From NCBI GenBank assembly GCA_902490585.1, contig CABUEI010000005.1, positions 1 through 64,000 of the forward strand: a stretch of 64,000 nucleotides of DNA, read 5' to 3'. Positions 26,225 to 35,857 of this stretch are shown here, one piece after another. How positions within the stretch are numbered: position 1 is the first letter of the stretch; every line of letters begins with the position of its first letter. Both the position numbers and the translations under genes were made by a program. The stretch is from an uncultured Oscillospiraceae bacterium (GTDB taxonomy: Bacteria; Bacillota; Clostridia; Oscillospirales; Ruminococcaceae). A model generated the notes under the pieces. It made no database searches and had not been told where the DNA came from. It was given only the letters and a program-made list of their open reading frames with translations.

Positions 26225-26270
26225 CCTTCCGTTATGATAATGAGTAGTTTTATCATACCACAACGGAAGG
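26225..26270 (-). promoter_or_regulatory. Hairpin sequestering the ribosome site of the nucleoside-kinase-like gene
   Basis: Minus strand: CCTTCCGTT, a 5-base bulge, ATGATAA, loop, TTATCAT, AACGGAAGG. The 3' arm contains the Shine-Dalgarno GGAAGG and a T run follows, so it can act at translation or as an attenuator. Confidence 0.55.
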
Positions 26271-26287
26271 TTTATTTCAAGCTTTAA

Positions 26288-26476
26288 TTATAAATCGTCA
26301 GCGTCCTGCACGGGCTTTTCATAAATATTGTCACATACACCCGTGTAACTTCCGTTCGGGTCAAAATCGGAACTTCTCAGTGCCATTACGCTGAGTGCTC
26401 TTCTCATTACCCTTGCGGTATCACTGTAGCCTGTGTTTTTTCTCTTCTGCCAAGATTCATCACGTTTGAACTCCAT
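26288..26476 (-). CDS. Small conserved hypothetical protein
   Basis: A 62-residue basic-then-acidic protein with ARVMRRALSVMAL, a PNGSYTGVCDNIYEKPVQDADDL C-terminus. The SYTGV..PVQDADDL ending is one I recognise from small clostridial proteins of unknown function. CGAAAGGAGAAAATC precedes the ATG, a strong ribosome site. It heads the transcript into the nucleoside-kinase-like gene. No signal, membrane segment or catalytic motif is seen. Confidence 0.75.
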   Translation of the reverse strand: MEFKRDESWQKRKNTGYSDTARVMRRALSVMALRSSDFDPNGSYTGVCDNIYEKPVQDADDL

Positions 26477-26633
26477 GATTTTCTCCTTTCGGCTGTCGCT
26501 CGCTCATCGGAAAAATCTCCGACAATAATATTATCCGCAACGCCGCACAAAATAACTAAGCTAATTTCTGCAACAAAAATTTACAGTGCGTTGTGAAAAA
26601 TTCGTGAAAGATACGCTCTGTTCCTTATTTTGC

Positions 26634-26662
26634 TTGCAAAAAAGGTCTGTTTATGTTATAAT
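26634..26662 (+). promoter_or_regulatory. sigma-A promoter of rlmB
   Basis: TTGCAA (26634-26639), 17 bases, TATAAT (26657-26662). Confidence 0.7.
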
Positions 26663-26710
26663 TAATCTGCATATCTGTATGCAGATACGAGGAAGTTCAG
26701 AGGTATTATA

Positions 26711-27442
26711 ATGGAAACGACTTCAAACGAAGAAATCATATACGGCAAGAATGCGGTCACAGAGGCTCTCAAAGCCGAACGGTCGATAGACACGGTTTTT
26801 CTGCTCAAAGGCGCGCAGGGCATGAACAAGATAATCGCACTTGCAAAGAAACAGGGCATTGTAATTAAGGACGTAGGCGAAGATAAGCTGAAAGCTTTAT
26901 GCGGTGACAAACACGGCGGTGTTGCGGCGGCTTTATCCGCAGTAACATATTGCACTGTCGAAGACATTCTCGCAAATGCCGAAAGCAAGGGAAAGCCGCC
27001 TTTCATCATAATATGTGATGAAATACAGGACCCCCATAATCTCGGGGCAATAATCCGTACAGCAGAAGCATCGGGTGCGGACGGTGTGATAATTCCGAAA
27101 AGACGCAGTGCAACCGTCAACCCGACAGTATTCAAGACCTCCGCAGGTGCGGCGGCATGGGTGAAGATTGCAAGAGTTTCAAACCTTGTAGATACAATAA
27201 AGGCACTTAAAAAGCACGGTGTATGGGTATACGGCGCAGAGGCAGACGGAACACCTGTTGACAAGGCGGATTTATCCGGAGCTGTGGCACTGGTTATCGG
27301 AAGCGAGGGTTTCGGACTCGGCAAGCTTGTAAGAGAAAACTGTGACGTTGTACTGTCACTTCCCATGTTCGGTAAGGTAAATTCGCTCAACGCATCGGTA
27401 TGTGCAGGCATACTCATGTACGAGGTAGTTAAATACAGATAA
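26711..27442 (+). CDS. rlmB: 23S rRNA 2'-O-methyltransferase RlmB-type (TrmH/SpoU family)
   Basis: Residues 1-75 form the L30e-like RNA-binding domain (IYGKNAVTEAL); the rest is the knotted SPOUT domain with motif 1 DPHNLGAIIRTAEASGADG, motif 2 LVIGSEGFGLGKLVRENCD and motif 3 LNASVCAGILMYEV. Length 243 residues fits RlmB, which methylates G2251 of 23S rRNA. The ATG at 26711 has GAAGTTCAGAGG upstream, a modest site. The next gene begins 44 bases downstream. Confidence 0.92.
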   Translation: METTSNEEIIYGKNAVTEALKAERSIDTVFLLKGAQGMNKIIALAKKQGIVIKDVGEDKLKALCGDKHGGVAAALSAVTYCTVEDILANAESKGKPPFIIICDEIQDPHNLGAIIRTAEASGADGVIIPKRRSATVNPTVFKTSAGAAAWVKIARVSNLVDTIKALKKHGVWVYGAEADGTPVDKADLSGAVALVIGSEGFGLGKLVRENCDVVLSLPMFGKVNSLNASVCAGILMYEVVKYR

Positions 27443-27486
27443 AACGGCGAACTCATTAAATAAAAAAATGAAAGGACGCTCATGAT

Positions 27487-30453
27487 ATGGCTGATTATTC
27501 AATAGACGATATTCTGGCAGAACTTGACGCAAAGAAAAGCGGAAGTTCGGGAGAGAGCGGTAAATCATACGGTTCACAGGACGATATTCCCGTAAGGCAC
27601 CACGATATAAGTGCAACCGCTATACTGGAAGGACTTGACGGAACCGATGACGGCATATATCTGCGTGAAAAGGACGGCAGCACCGAAGAGGTTGACGCAG
27701 AATACATAAGCGATATAGAAGACAACGCAGAAAATGCAGACAGCGTAAATAATGTCAGCAAAAAAAAGAAAACCGACGACAGTTCTGCGGCATCGGTCAT
27801 TGATGAAATAGCAGACGATAAAAACGACGTTGACAAGAACGTTGATAAGGTTCTGAGCGAAACCGATAACTTCATGATATCGGACGAAAGCAGTGAAATT
27901 GATATTGACGAACGCACAGCAAATGCAAAAGCAAAGGCTGAAAGCGAAAAGCCCGCACCGATAAAGCCCGTACAGAAGGAAACGGTTTCCGAACCTGTTC
28001 ACGAGATAAAAAAGGATATAGTCAGCGACGAGGAAAAACGTAGGATGTTGCTTGAAAAAGAGCGTGAAAACTCCGACCCCGATGATATGCTGGCTCTTGT
28101 AAATCCGCTCGAAGTCAAGGAAAAGGTAAACGAGCAGGTCAAGGAAAAGGAGCTCGTTTCGGTTGCCGAGCTGAGCAATATGTACGCAGGCAACACACAG
28201 GGCATAGCAGGTGACGATCTCAAGAGCATAGCACCGCAGAGTACTTTCCTTGCTCAGAAAATAAGCGATACCGCCGATGTTACAACAGAGGTTGCGGCTG
28301 ACAGCACAAAAGCCGATGACGCTCCCGTAAAAGAATACCACGGTAAGAAAACAACCGATAATCTTATAGAAAAGCTGAATAAAAATCTCGCCCGTCAACG
28401 CAGTGAAAACGTAAAGGCTCACCGCACGATAACGCTGAATACGATAAACGGCGACAGGACGACACTTCCTCATCCGCTGAACATCGACTATCAGAAACAG
28501 ATAATCGAAGCTACAGGTGCTATTCCTACCGAAAATCCGGCAGTGGAAGAAGAAAAACAGGCTGAGCTTGCGGCGGCAAAGAAACACAAACTCAAAGATT
28601 TTGTCCTTGAGGACGAAGTTCCCGAACACGAAGAACAGGCAGAACCCGAAGAAGAATTCGAGGATTACGACAGTACGGGTCAGATATGGGCTGACCTTTG
28701 TGCAAGCCATAAGGGACTTAAAATAAGGCTCGGTATGCTGACAGTTATCACTCTGATAAGCGTTATAATCAGTGCACTGAATGATTTCGGTCTTTTTGCA
28801 AAACTCGGACTTGGCTCGGCGTTCAACTTCATAAACGGCACGACAGGCGATGTAAATTCGCTGATATATATTTATCTTGTACTCGGCGTACTCGGCTTTG
28901 CAATATGCTCAACCGCAATCAGCAACGGTGCGATAAAGCTGATTACGGGAAAAGCCGACTGCGACTCCGTATGTGCTCTGACTTCGGTTCTGTCACTAGT
29001 CGCAGGCGTTGTGGCACTGGTTGACGTACAGACATTCAAGCTTGGTCATTCATTCATATATCTTTCAACGGCACTCGTAGGACTTATGTTCAACACAATC
29101 GGAAAGATATACATGATCTCCCGTGCAAAACGAAACTTCAAATTTGTTTCGGGTGACAGCCAGAAATATTACGCAGAAGTGATTGACGGCGAAGAGCGTG
29201 TTTCGGCGCTTACAAGAGCCGTAGGCGACAGAATACCCGTTATCGCTACAATGCGAAAGACAGAATTCCTTACAGATTTCCTTAAATCAAGCTACTGTGA
29301 CGATGAAGCCGACAGAATGTCGGTAAAGCTGATAGTAGCGTCTGTTGTAGCCGGCGTTGTAGCAGGAATACTGGCATACATCAATCCGTTCGGCAGCGAG
29401 TTTGCCACAACAGGAGCGGAAAATCCGCTCTACTGGGCAATATCCGCCGCAATTGCCACAATATCGGTAGTAACACCGTTCTCACTTTTATTTATTGTGA
29501 ACAGACCGCTCTCCCGTGCTTCAAGAAAGCTCAGCGAGTGCAATGCCGCACTGCTCGGTTATGATGCGGCAGTTGAATTTTCTGACGTGAATACCGTAAT
29601 GGTTGACGCAAAGACACTGTTCCCGGCAGGAAGCGTACAGGTAAAGAAACTCAAACGCTGGCAGAAGAAAAATTCTATCATCAAGACAAGCGTTGACGAA
29701 GCTATACTTATGGCTGCAAGCCTTGCGATACATACCGACGGAATACTTTCATATCCTTTCTATGATATGACGCTCGGCAACAAGGATCTACTCAAAAAGG
29801 TTGACAACTGCATTTATGAAGACAACTGCGGCGTTACCGGCTGGATAGGTACAAAGCGTGTTATGCTCGGCGGAAGAGCGCTTATGGAAATGCACAATAT
29901 CGACATGCCGAACAAGAAAAACGAGCGTAAATACTGTCCCGAGGGGCTTGAACCCGTTTACCTTGCGGTAAGCGGAGAGATTGTCGCAATGTTCGTTGTA
30001 GGCATGACAGCAAACCCTGAAATACAGTCTACATTAAAAGAACTTCAGTCAAAAGGTATCACGATACTTGTTCATACAACCGACTCACTGGTAACGGTCG
30101 AGAACCTTGCCGATCTTTTTGAACTTGACGCTTTGCTGATAAAGGTACTTCCTCACGAAGCACACGACGAGTACAGCGAAAGCACGAAGTACACCTCACG
30201 AGGCAACGGCGGTCTTTCCTGCTCAGGCACATTCACCTCGTTTGCAAGAGGAATTATGGCAGCGAAAAACCTTGTCCGTGACTTCTCGGTATCAAAAGCG
30301 CTTATGCTCGGTTCATCGGCACTCGGACTTCTGCTTGTACTTGTGATGGTACTTTTAAGACAGATGACATTGCTTACTCCCAGCGTAATTACACTTTACA
30401 ATACGGTTGCGGCACTTGTCATGATGGCTGTGCAGAATGTGAGAAAATATTAA
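27487..30453 (+). CDS. Catalytically dead P-type-ATPase-derived membrane protein
   Basis: A 988-residue protein. The first ~405 residues are acidic, Lys/Glu/Asp-rich and probably disordered. About eight helices follow in the order of a P1B ATPase: four before residue 560, two at about 615-690 and two at the end (940-985). The cytoplasmic part aligns with P- and N-domains: NTVMVDAKTLFPAGSVQV where the family has DKTGTLTEG (Asp707 kept, KTGT lost), GWIGTKRVMLGGRALMEMHNIDMP like the N-domain G-loop region, and HTTDS in place of TGDN; GDGxND is absent. So transport by phosphorylation is unlikely. GAAAGGACG precedes the ATG. Role unknown; perhaps a scaffold or sensor. Confidence 0.8.
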   Translation: MADYSIDDILAELDAKKSGSSGESGKSYGSQDDIPVRHHDISATAILEGLDGTDDGIYLREKDGSTEEVDAEYISDIEDNAENADSVNNVSKKKKTDDSSAASVIDEIADDKNDVDKNVDKVLSETDNFMISDESSEIDIDERTANAKAKAESEKPAPIKPVQKETVSEPVHEIKKDIVSDEEKRRMLLEKERENSDPDDMLALVNPLEVKEKVNEQVKEKELVSVAELSNMYAGNTQGIAGDDLKSIAPQSTFLAQKISDTADVTTEVAADSTKADDAPVKEYHGKKTTDNLIEKLNKNLARQRSENVKAHRTITLNTINGDRTTLPHPLNIDYQKQIIEATGAIPTENPAVEEEKQAELAAAKKHKLKDFVLEDEVPEHEEQAEPEEEFEDYDSTGQIWADLCASHKGLKIRLGMLTVITLISVIISALNDFGLFAKLGLGSAFNFINGTTGDVNSLIYIYLVLGVLGFAICSTAISNGAIKLITGKADCDSVCALTSVLSLVAGVVALVDVQTFKLGHSFIYLSTALVGLMFNTIGKIYMISRAKRNFKFVSGDSQKYYAEVIDGEERVSALTRAVGDRIPVIATMRKTEFLTDFLKSSYCDDEADRMSVKLIVASVVAGVVAGILAYINPFGSEFATTGAENPLYWAISAAIATISVVTPFSLLFIVNRPLSRASRKLSECNAALLGYDAAVEFSDVNTVMVDAKTLFPAGSVQVKKLKRWQKKNSIIKTSVDEAILMAASLAIHTDGILSYPFYDMTLGNKDLLKKVDNCIYEDNCGVTGWIGTKRVMLGGRALMEMHNIDMPNKKNERKYCPEGLEPVYLAVSGEIVAMFVVGMTANPEIQSTLKELQSKGITILVHTTDSLVTVENLADLFELDALLIKVLPHEAHDEYSESTKYTSRGNGGLSCSGTFTSFARGIMAAKNLVRDFSVSKALMLGSSALGLLLVLVMVLLRQMTLLTPSVITLYNTVAALVMMAVQNVRKY

Positions 30454-30470
30454 AACATACGATTCGATTA

Positions 30471-30503
30471 TACGGTGTGCAGATGCGCACCGTATATTTT
30501 TTA
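30471..30503 (+). terminator. Terminator after the P-type-ATPase-like gene
   Basis: TACGGTGTGC/GCGCACCGTA stem (one wobble) around AGAT, then TATTTTTT. Confidence 0.85.
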
Positions 30504-30533
30504 TTGTTAATTTGTGCAATTTAAACGATAATC

Positions 30534-30562
30534 TTGACTTTAATACTATTTTATGGTACAAT
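30534..30562 (+). promoter_or_regulatory. sigma-A promoter of the GGDEF-EAL gene
   Basis: TTGACT (30534-30539), 17 bases, TACAAT (30557-30562). Confidence 0.7.
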
Positions 30563-30606
30563 TAGTCTATATAATTATAAAATAGTGCACAAAGGAGGTG
30601 GATTGC

Positions 30607-33600
30607 TTGTTCAACGGTAAGTTTCATAAGTACGCCGTAGCCGGAATATGTATCGCCGGTATACAGGACGACCACACGGCTCACATTATAAAAGTCGTAT
30701 CCGATGCGTTGAGTAAGCGTGGCTTCAAAGTCATGATATATAACGCATTCACAAATATGTATAACGATACGCCCTATTCAAAAGGCGAAGCAAGCATATA
30801 TCACCTTCTGAACTTCGATATAACCGATGTTCTTATTATCATGCCCGAAACGATAAAAAGCAACTGGGTATGCGACACGATAATAAGATACGCCCGTGCG
30901 TCAAAAACACCTGTTATCATACTTGACGGCAAGCACAGCAACTGTACAAATATCACATATGATTACGGCGACTCACTTGAAAAAGTCATTGAGCACGTCA
31001 TAACAGTACATAACTGCAACGACCTGTTCTTTATGGCAGGGATCAAAGGCAATTCTTTTTCAGACGAAAGAATAGAATCGTTTAAAACCGTGCTCAGCCG
31101 TCACAATATAGCCTTTGACGAAAAGACTATGCTGGGTTACGGAGACTTCTGGGAAACCCCGACCGAAAATGTGATAAAGGCAATGATCGACTCCGGAAGA
31201 AAATTGCCGCAGGCAGTCATATGCGCCAATGACAGTATGGCAATAGCGGCGATGAAGACGTTCGAGGAGCACGGTATAAGAGTACCGGACGACATAATAG
31301 TTACCGGCTTTGACTCTACCTATCAGGAGCGCCTTTACTCTACCACGCGTCTTACCACATCAATAATGGACGCAGACGAACTTGCAAAAACCGTTGCCGA
31401 TACCGCTTACGGCTACCTTAAGGGTAAAGAAAAGCCTACAGAAAAGCACATACATTTTGCGTTTATCCACGGTCAGAGTTGCGGTTGCCGTGAATTTGAC
31501 AACTCATATACAAACGAAAAGCTTGAGCGCATGAACGAATATAACCTTGCCCTGTCAGATGCGGAGAGCAAGATGGCATCGCTGTATACGCATACAGTCA
31601 ACTGCAATGATCTCGGTACGCTTACAAAGGCTATGGGCAATTATTTCAATTACCGTTCGGCGCTCTGCCTTAATGATGATTTTCTGACAGACAGCTCTCC
31701 TGTAATACCGAAAGCATATCACAGCGTATTTACCGAAAACATGACTGCCCATGTCATAAGAACGTGGGACGATTACCGCTATAAAATCTCGTACCCGACA
31801 AAGAAAATGTTGCCTAATCTCAGCGATTTGTTAAAGAGATACCGCACGGTAATGTTCTGCCCTCTGCATTTTCAGGAGCAGGTTATAGGCTATTATGCCG
31901 CCGTTGCGGACGACCTGCTTATAAGACCCGGCAGTTTCTATTACGTTCAGCGACTGATAGAATCAATAAACCAGTCACTTGAAAATTTCCGCATTGAATA
32001 TCTGCTCAGAAGAGTCAACAATGAACTGTCGCTGACACATTCGATTGACCCTCTGACAAACATATACAACAGACGTGGATATTTCGAGCGTATAAGCGAG
32101 CTTATGCACGGAAATGAAAAGTGCAACGTAATATTCGTGTCCTGCGATATGGACAGACTTAAAGAAATCAATGATACATACGGTCATTCCGAAGGCGATA
32201 CAGCTATATGCGCCGTTGCAAACGCCATAAAAGCAGGTTGCGGAAAAGACGGTATATGTGCCAGATTCGGCGGTGATGAGTTTGTTCTGACTGTCCCGTA
32301 CAACACCGACAAACAGCGTGAATTATCAAGACTTATCGGCGAGATACAGACTGAAATTGATAAATTCAACCGCAGTGCAGGAAAGCCTTATGACGTATCA
32401 ATAAGCGTGGGCGGTTCTTACGGTACAGTAAGCAGCGTTGAAGATGTAAACGAGCTTATGCGCAGTACCGACCAGCTGATGTATGAGCAGAAAAGGCTCA
32501 AAAAAGCCGAACGTACTTCTGAAATCCGGTTGATTCCTCAGATGCAGCAGGAAATAAAATCAACGCTTGATAACTACCAGCAGAGAATGCACGAGATATT
32601 TGCAGACTCCGACAAATGCACATACTTCTACATGAGTTATATCGACTTCAAGTGGTATGTCATGGAAAACAGTCATACACCCGAATGTCTTAAATCCTCA
32701 TCTGTCGGACCGCTCCGTGCAATATGGCTCAGCGGTGCTATATATCCCGATGACAAGCTGTTGTATGACAGCTTCTGTCAGAAGATAAAAAATTCATTCA
32801 ACGACAAGATAACCGAAAGGGCTTTCAGCGTAAACATCCGTCTTTGTGAAGAAAACGAACCCGTATGGTATTGCGTCAACGTACATCTTGCAGGGAAAAA
32901 TGGCAAGATGGAAGAGCTTGCAGGTTATGTCAGGGAGCTTGAAACGGAAGAGATAATGAGCCTTGAGATCCAGGACTATTATACTACTACCGACAATCCG
33001 ATAATGTTCCATGATATGATTTCACAAAGGCTTAACGCTTATCCCGATACAAAATTTGCATTGATACAGTTTGACGTAAAGCGTTTCAAACTGATAAACG
33101 AAAACTACGGTGAGGACGCAGGAACAGAAATGCTCCATTTCCTGACACGTCAGCTGAACAACTATTGTAGCAATCCCAGACTGAGCGCAAGAATGAGCGG
33201 CGATGTATTTATGTTGCTTACACCATACACGGATAAAGACGACATTTTAAAGACCGTATCGGAACTGCAACTCAATCTCAAGGGCTTCCGCGAATACAGC
33301 TATGAATTTGTATTCGGCATATATCAGATAGACGACCGCAGTATATCTGTCAGAACGATGTGCGACTGTGCCGCTATGGCAAGACAGTCCATAAAGAAAA
33401 ACGCACTAGAAAGCATTGCTTTCTATGACAAGGGTATGCAGAACGCTATCAAGGAGCGTAAATTTATTGAGTCGCACATGAACGAGGCTCTGAAAAACAA
33501 CGAATTTATCATTTATCTCCAGCCAAAGTTCAGTATATCAAGCGGCGAAGCTATCGGCTATGAAGCGCTTGTAAGGTGGCAGAGCCCCGAGCGCGGAATG

Positions 33601-34248
33601 ATATATCCCGACAGTTTCATACCGCTGTTTGAAGAAAACGGCTTTATCACAAAACTGGACGCTTATGTATGGGAATGTGCCTGCATGGTACTGCGTGACT
33701 GGATAGACAGACATTTATCTCCTCTGCCGATTTCCGTCAACGTTTCCCGTGCAAACCTTGATGATGAAACCTTCCTCGATGTGCTTGACGGACTGATCGA
33801 GAAATACAGTTTACCTAAACACCTGCTTGAGCTTGAAATAACTGAAAGTATCGAAAATGACGCTACACTGCGTATGACCGAGAAAATAAAAGAGCACGGT
33901 TTTGTACTGCTGATGGATGACTTCGGTTCGGGTTACTCATCGCTGAACACATTGCAGGATACAAGGTTCGATGTGCTGAAACTCGACCGTGAGTTCTTCT
34001 CGACGCACATGTCAAACGAGCGTGGCAAGAAGATAATCATGCACACCATTTCAATGTCAAAAGATGTCGGACTTGGTCTTATCGCAGAGGGCGTTGAAAC
34101 CGACGATCAGGCTCAGTTCCTCGAAGACTGCGGTTGCGACACGGCACAGGGTTATTTGTATGCTAAGCCTATGCCGGTACAGGAAGCGGAAAAATATCTG
34201 AAAGATACCGCAAAGAGCAAACCGGTAACCAATAAAGAATTATTATAA
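30607..34248 (+). CDS. LacI-type sensor / GGDEF / degenerate GGDEF / EAL cyclic-di-GMP protein
   Basis: A 1213-residue cytosolic protein with no signal peptide or helix-turn-helix. Residues about 5-295 are a LacI-type sugar-binding (Peripla_BP_3-like) domain (VAGICIAGIQDDHTAH, ICANDSMAIAAMKTFEEHGIRVPDD, ending GQSCGC). A GAF-like linker follows, then GGDEF at about 475-640 with RFGGDEF intact, a PAS-like stretch, a second GGDEF-like domain at about 805-940 with the site changed to MSGDVF, and EAL at about 955-1200 with YEALVRW, LMDDFGSGYSSL and AEGVETDDQ. Thus it can probably make and break c-di-GMP under control of a small ligand. Start: TTG at 30607, 8 bases after AAAGGAGG; an in-frame GTG at 30598 lies within that site. 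Confidence 0.9.
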   Translation: MFNGKFHKYAVAGICIAGIQDDHTAHIIKVVSDALSKRGFKVMIYNAFTNMYNDTPYSKGEASIYHLLNFDITDVLIIMPETIKSNWVCDTIIRYARASKTPVIILDGKHSNCTNITYDYGDSLEKVIEHVITVHNCNDLFFMAGIKGNSFSDERIESFKTVLSRHNIAFDEKTMLGYGDFWETPTENVIKAMIDSGRKLPQAVICANDSMAIAAMKTFEEHGIRVPDDIIVTGFDSTYQERLYSTTRLTTSIMDADELAKTVADTAYGYLKGKEKPTEKHIHFAFIHGQSCGCREFDNSYTNEKLERMNEYNLALSDAESKMASLYTHTVNCNDLGTLTKAMGNYFNYRSALCLNDDFLTDSSPVIPKAYHSVFTENMTAHVIRTWDDYRYKISYPTKKMLPNLSDLLKRYRTVMFCPLHFQEQVIGYYAAVADDLLIRPGSFYYVQRLIESINQSLENFRIEYLLRRVNNELSLTHSIDPLTNIYNRRGYFERISELMHGNEKCNVIFVSCDMDRLKEINDTYGHSEGDTAICAVANAIKAGCGKDGICARFGGDEFVLTVPYNTDKQRELSRLIGEIQTEIDKFNRSAGKPYDVSISVGGSYGTVSSVEDVNELMRSTDQLMYEQKRLKKAERTSEIRLIPQMQQEIKSTLDNYQQRMHEIFADSDKCTYFYMSYIDFKWYVMENSHTPECLKSSSVGPLRAIWLSGAIYPDDKLLYDSFCQKIKNSFNDKITERAFSVNIRLCEENEPVWYCVNVHLAGKNGKMEELAGYVRELETEEIMSLEIQDYYTTTDNPIMFHDMISQRLNAYPDTKFALIQFDVKRFKLINENYGEDAGTEMLHFLTRQLNNYCSNPRLSARMSGDVFMLLTPYTDKDDILKTVSELQLNLKGFREYSYEFVFGIYQIDDRSISVRTMCDCAAMARQSIKKNALESIAFYDKGMQNAIKERKFIESHMNEALKNNEFIIYLQPKFSISSGEAIGYEALVRWQSPERGMIYPDSFIPLFEENGFITKLDAYVWECACMVLRDWIDRHLSPLPISVNVSRANLDDETFLDVLDGLIEKYSLPKHLLELEITESIENDATLRMTEKIKEHGFVLLMDDFGSGYSSLNTLQDTRFDVLKLDREFFSTHMSNERGKKIIMHTISMSKDVGLGLIAEGVETDDQAQFLEDCGCDTAQGYLYAKPMPVQEAEKYLKDTAKSKPVTNKELL

Positions 34249-34252
34249 TCAG

Positions 34253-34280
34253 CAGCCCCGACTTTTCGGGGCTGTTATTA
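34253..34280 (+). terminator. Terminator after the GGDEF-EAL gene
   Basis: CAGCCCCGA-CTTT-TCGGGGCTG followed by TTATTATTC. Confidence 0.75.
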
Positions 34281-34298
34281 TTCAAAAAGGAGCATAAA

Positions 34299-34811
34299 AT
34301 GACCGAAATTAAATTATGTGATTTATCACAGCTTGAAATACTTCAACACCTTGCAAAAAGCACATTCAAAGAAACTTTCTCAAGCGGTAACACCGAGGAA
34401 GACATGAAAAATTACCTCGAAACAGCATATGCCGCCGATAAACTCACAAAACAGCTTGAAAGCCACGACAGTGTTACATACATTGCGTACTGTGACGGTG
34501 TGCCGGCAGGATATGTTCAACTGAATAGAAGTACAATGCAGACAGAAAAAGGTTTTGACGGCTCGCTCGAAATACAGCGTATATATGTTGTGTCAACAGC
34601 CAAAGGTCACGGTATCGGCTCACAGTTTATGAAGACTGCGGAAGAAAAAGCGAAAGAATGGAATTTAAGCTATATCTGGCTCGGCGTATGGGAATACAAC
34701 GCACCTGCGATAAAATTCTACAAAAGCAAAGGATATGAGCCGTTTTCGAAACATACTTTCATTGTAGGAAGCGACAGACAGACGGATATTCTGATGAAGA
34801 AAATTCTGTAA
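34299..34811 (+). CDS. GNAT N-acetyltransferase (PaiA-like)
   Basis: A 170-residue acetyl-CoA-dependent acetyltransferase. The acetyl-CoA loop is in IQRIYVVSTAKGHGIGSQFM and motif B in YIWLGVWEYNAPAIKFYKSKGYE. The N-terminal STFKETF and the QRIYV pattern resemble the PaiA spermine/spermidine acetyltransferase group, though substrate cannot be set from sequence alone. AAAAAGGAGC precedes the ATG. The LysR gene follows after 111 bases, which hold only a possible TACGATTTGGAAATCGGATA dyad and no terminator. Confidence 0.88.
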   Translation: MTEIKLCDLSQLEILQHLAKSTFKETFSSGNTEEDMKNYLETAYAADKLTKQLESHDSVTYIAYCDGVPAGYVQLNRSTMQTEKGFDGSLEIQRIYVVSTAKGHGIGSQFMKTAEEKAKEWNLSYIWLGVWEYNAPAIKFYKSKGYEPFSKHTFIVGSDRQTDILMKKIL

Positions 34812-34922
34812 CTCACTTGACAAGCCGCCCGTAATGTCATATCATTAGTACATACGATTTGGAAATCGGATATTATGAAACATTTCAATGCGATATTCGG
34901 ATATTGCTGTATGAGGTGAACA

Positions 34923-35798
34923 ATGGACACAAGCGTGCTTAAATACATGGCATTTATAAAAACTGTCGAGTGCGGCAGTTTTACAAAGGCGGCAGAACTT
35001 CTCAGCTACTCACAATCGGGCATCAGCCGTATGATAAATGACCTTGAAAACGAGTGGGGCGTAACTCTTCTTATCAGGAGCAGGAGCGGTATACAGCTTA
35101 CCGCCGACGGCACTTCTCTGTTGCCGTTTGCACGGAGCGTATGCGAGGAATACCGCAAACTGCGTATGCAGATCGACGACCTTAACGGACTTCACAAAGG
35201 GCTTATCCGTATCGGAACATTCTCGAGTGTTGCTACCCACTGGTTGCCAAAGATAATCAAGAGTTTCTGTGCTGACTATCCTAATATAGAATATGAGTTG
35301 TTGCTCGGCGACTACTCCGAGATAGAGCAATGGATATTGCAGGGTCGTGTTGACTGCGGATTTATGCGGACGGGCACAGGAAACGACCTTGATATGACCG
35401 TTCTTGAAAGCGACGAACTCATGGCGGTACTGCCCGCTAATCACGAATACGCCAATAAAGACGTTTTCCCGATTGAAAAGCTTTGTTCAGAGCCGTTTAT
35501 ATTGCTTGAAAAAGGCGGAAATTCAGAAGTTCCTGCGTTTCTGTCACACTATAATTTAAAACCCGATGTACGTTTCACGACATGGGACGACTATGCGATA
35601 ATGTCTATGGTCGAGAACGGACTGGGAATATCGGTACTGCCGAAACTGATACTCCGCCGTTGCCCGTATAATGTAGCAATTAAGAGCTTCGACAAACCTG
35701 CTTTCCGTGACATCTGCTTTGCCGTCAAAAACAAAGAAACTTCTTCTCTTGCGGTAAAGAGATTTACAGAATATCTCGTTCACAGAAATGACGAATAA
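34923..35798 (+). CDS. LysR-family transcriptional regulator
   Basis: A 291-residue activator. The winged helix is at residues 5-62 (AFIKTVECGSFTKAAELLSYSQSGISRMINDLE), followed by the linker helix and a substrate-binding domain from about residue 92 (GLIRIGTFSSVATHWLPKII) to the end, with MVENGLGISVLPKLIL. GTATGAGGTG lies 7 bases before the ATG. It is transcribed the same way as the GNAT gene rather than divergently, so its target is not evident. Confidence 0.92.
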   Translation: MDTSVLKYMAFIKTVECGSFTKAAELLSYSQSGISRMINDLENEWGVTLLIRSRSGIQLTADGTSLLPFARSVCEEYRKLRMQIDDLNGLHKGLIRIGTFSSVATHWLPKIIKSFCADYPNIEYELLLGDYSEIEQWILQGRVDCGFMRTGTGNDLDMTVLESDELMAVLPANHEYANKDVFPIEKLCSEPFILLEKGGNSEVPAFLSHYNLKPDVRFTTWDDYAIMSMVENGLGISVLPKLILRRCPYNVAIKSFDKPAFRDICFAVKNKETSSLAVKRFTEYLVHRNDE

Positions 35799-35802
35799 AT
35801 CA

Positions 35803-35841
35803 AACAGCACCCGATGCTTTACTGTATCGGGTGCTGTTTTT
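35803..35841. terminator. Bidirectional terminator between LysR and WYL regulator
   Basis: ACAGCACCCGAT/ATCGGGTGCTGT with T-rich exit on the plus strand; convergent genes end on either side. Confidence 0.8.
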
Positions 35842-35857
35842 ATGTTACAATTCAGTC

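Noticed and set aside
27574..28710. 378-codon open frame antisense to the P-type-ATPase-like gene
   Set aside because: Cys/Phe/Val-rich translation with no domain, no ribosome site, and it mirrors the codon bias of the real gene's disordered region.
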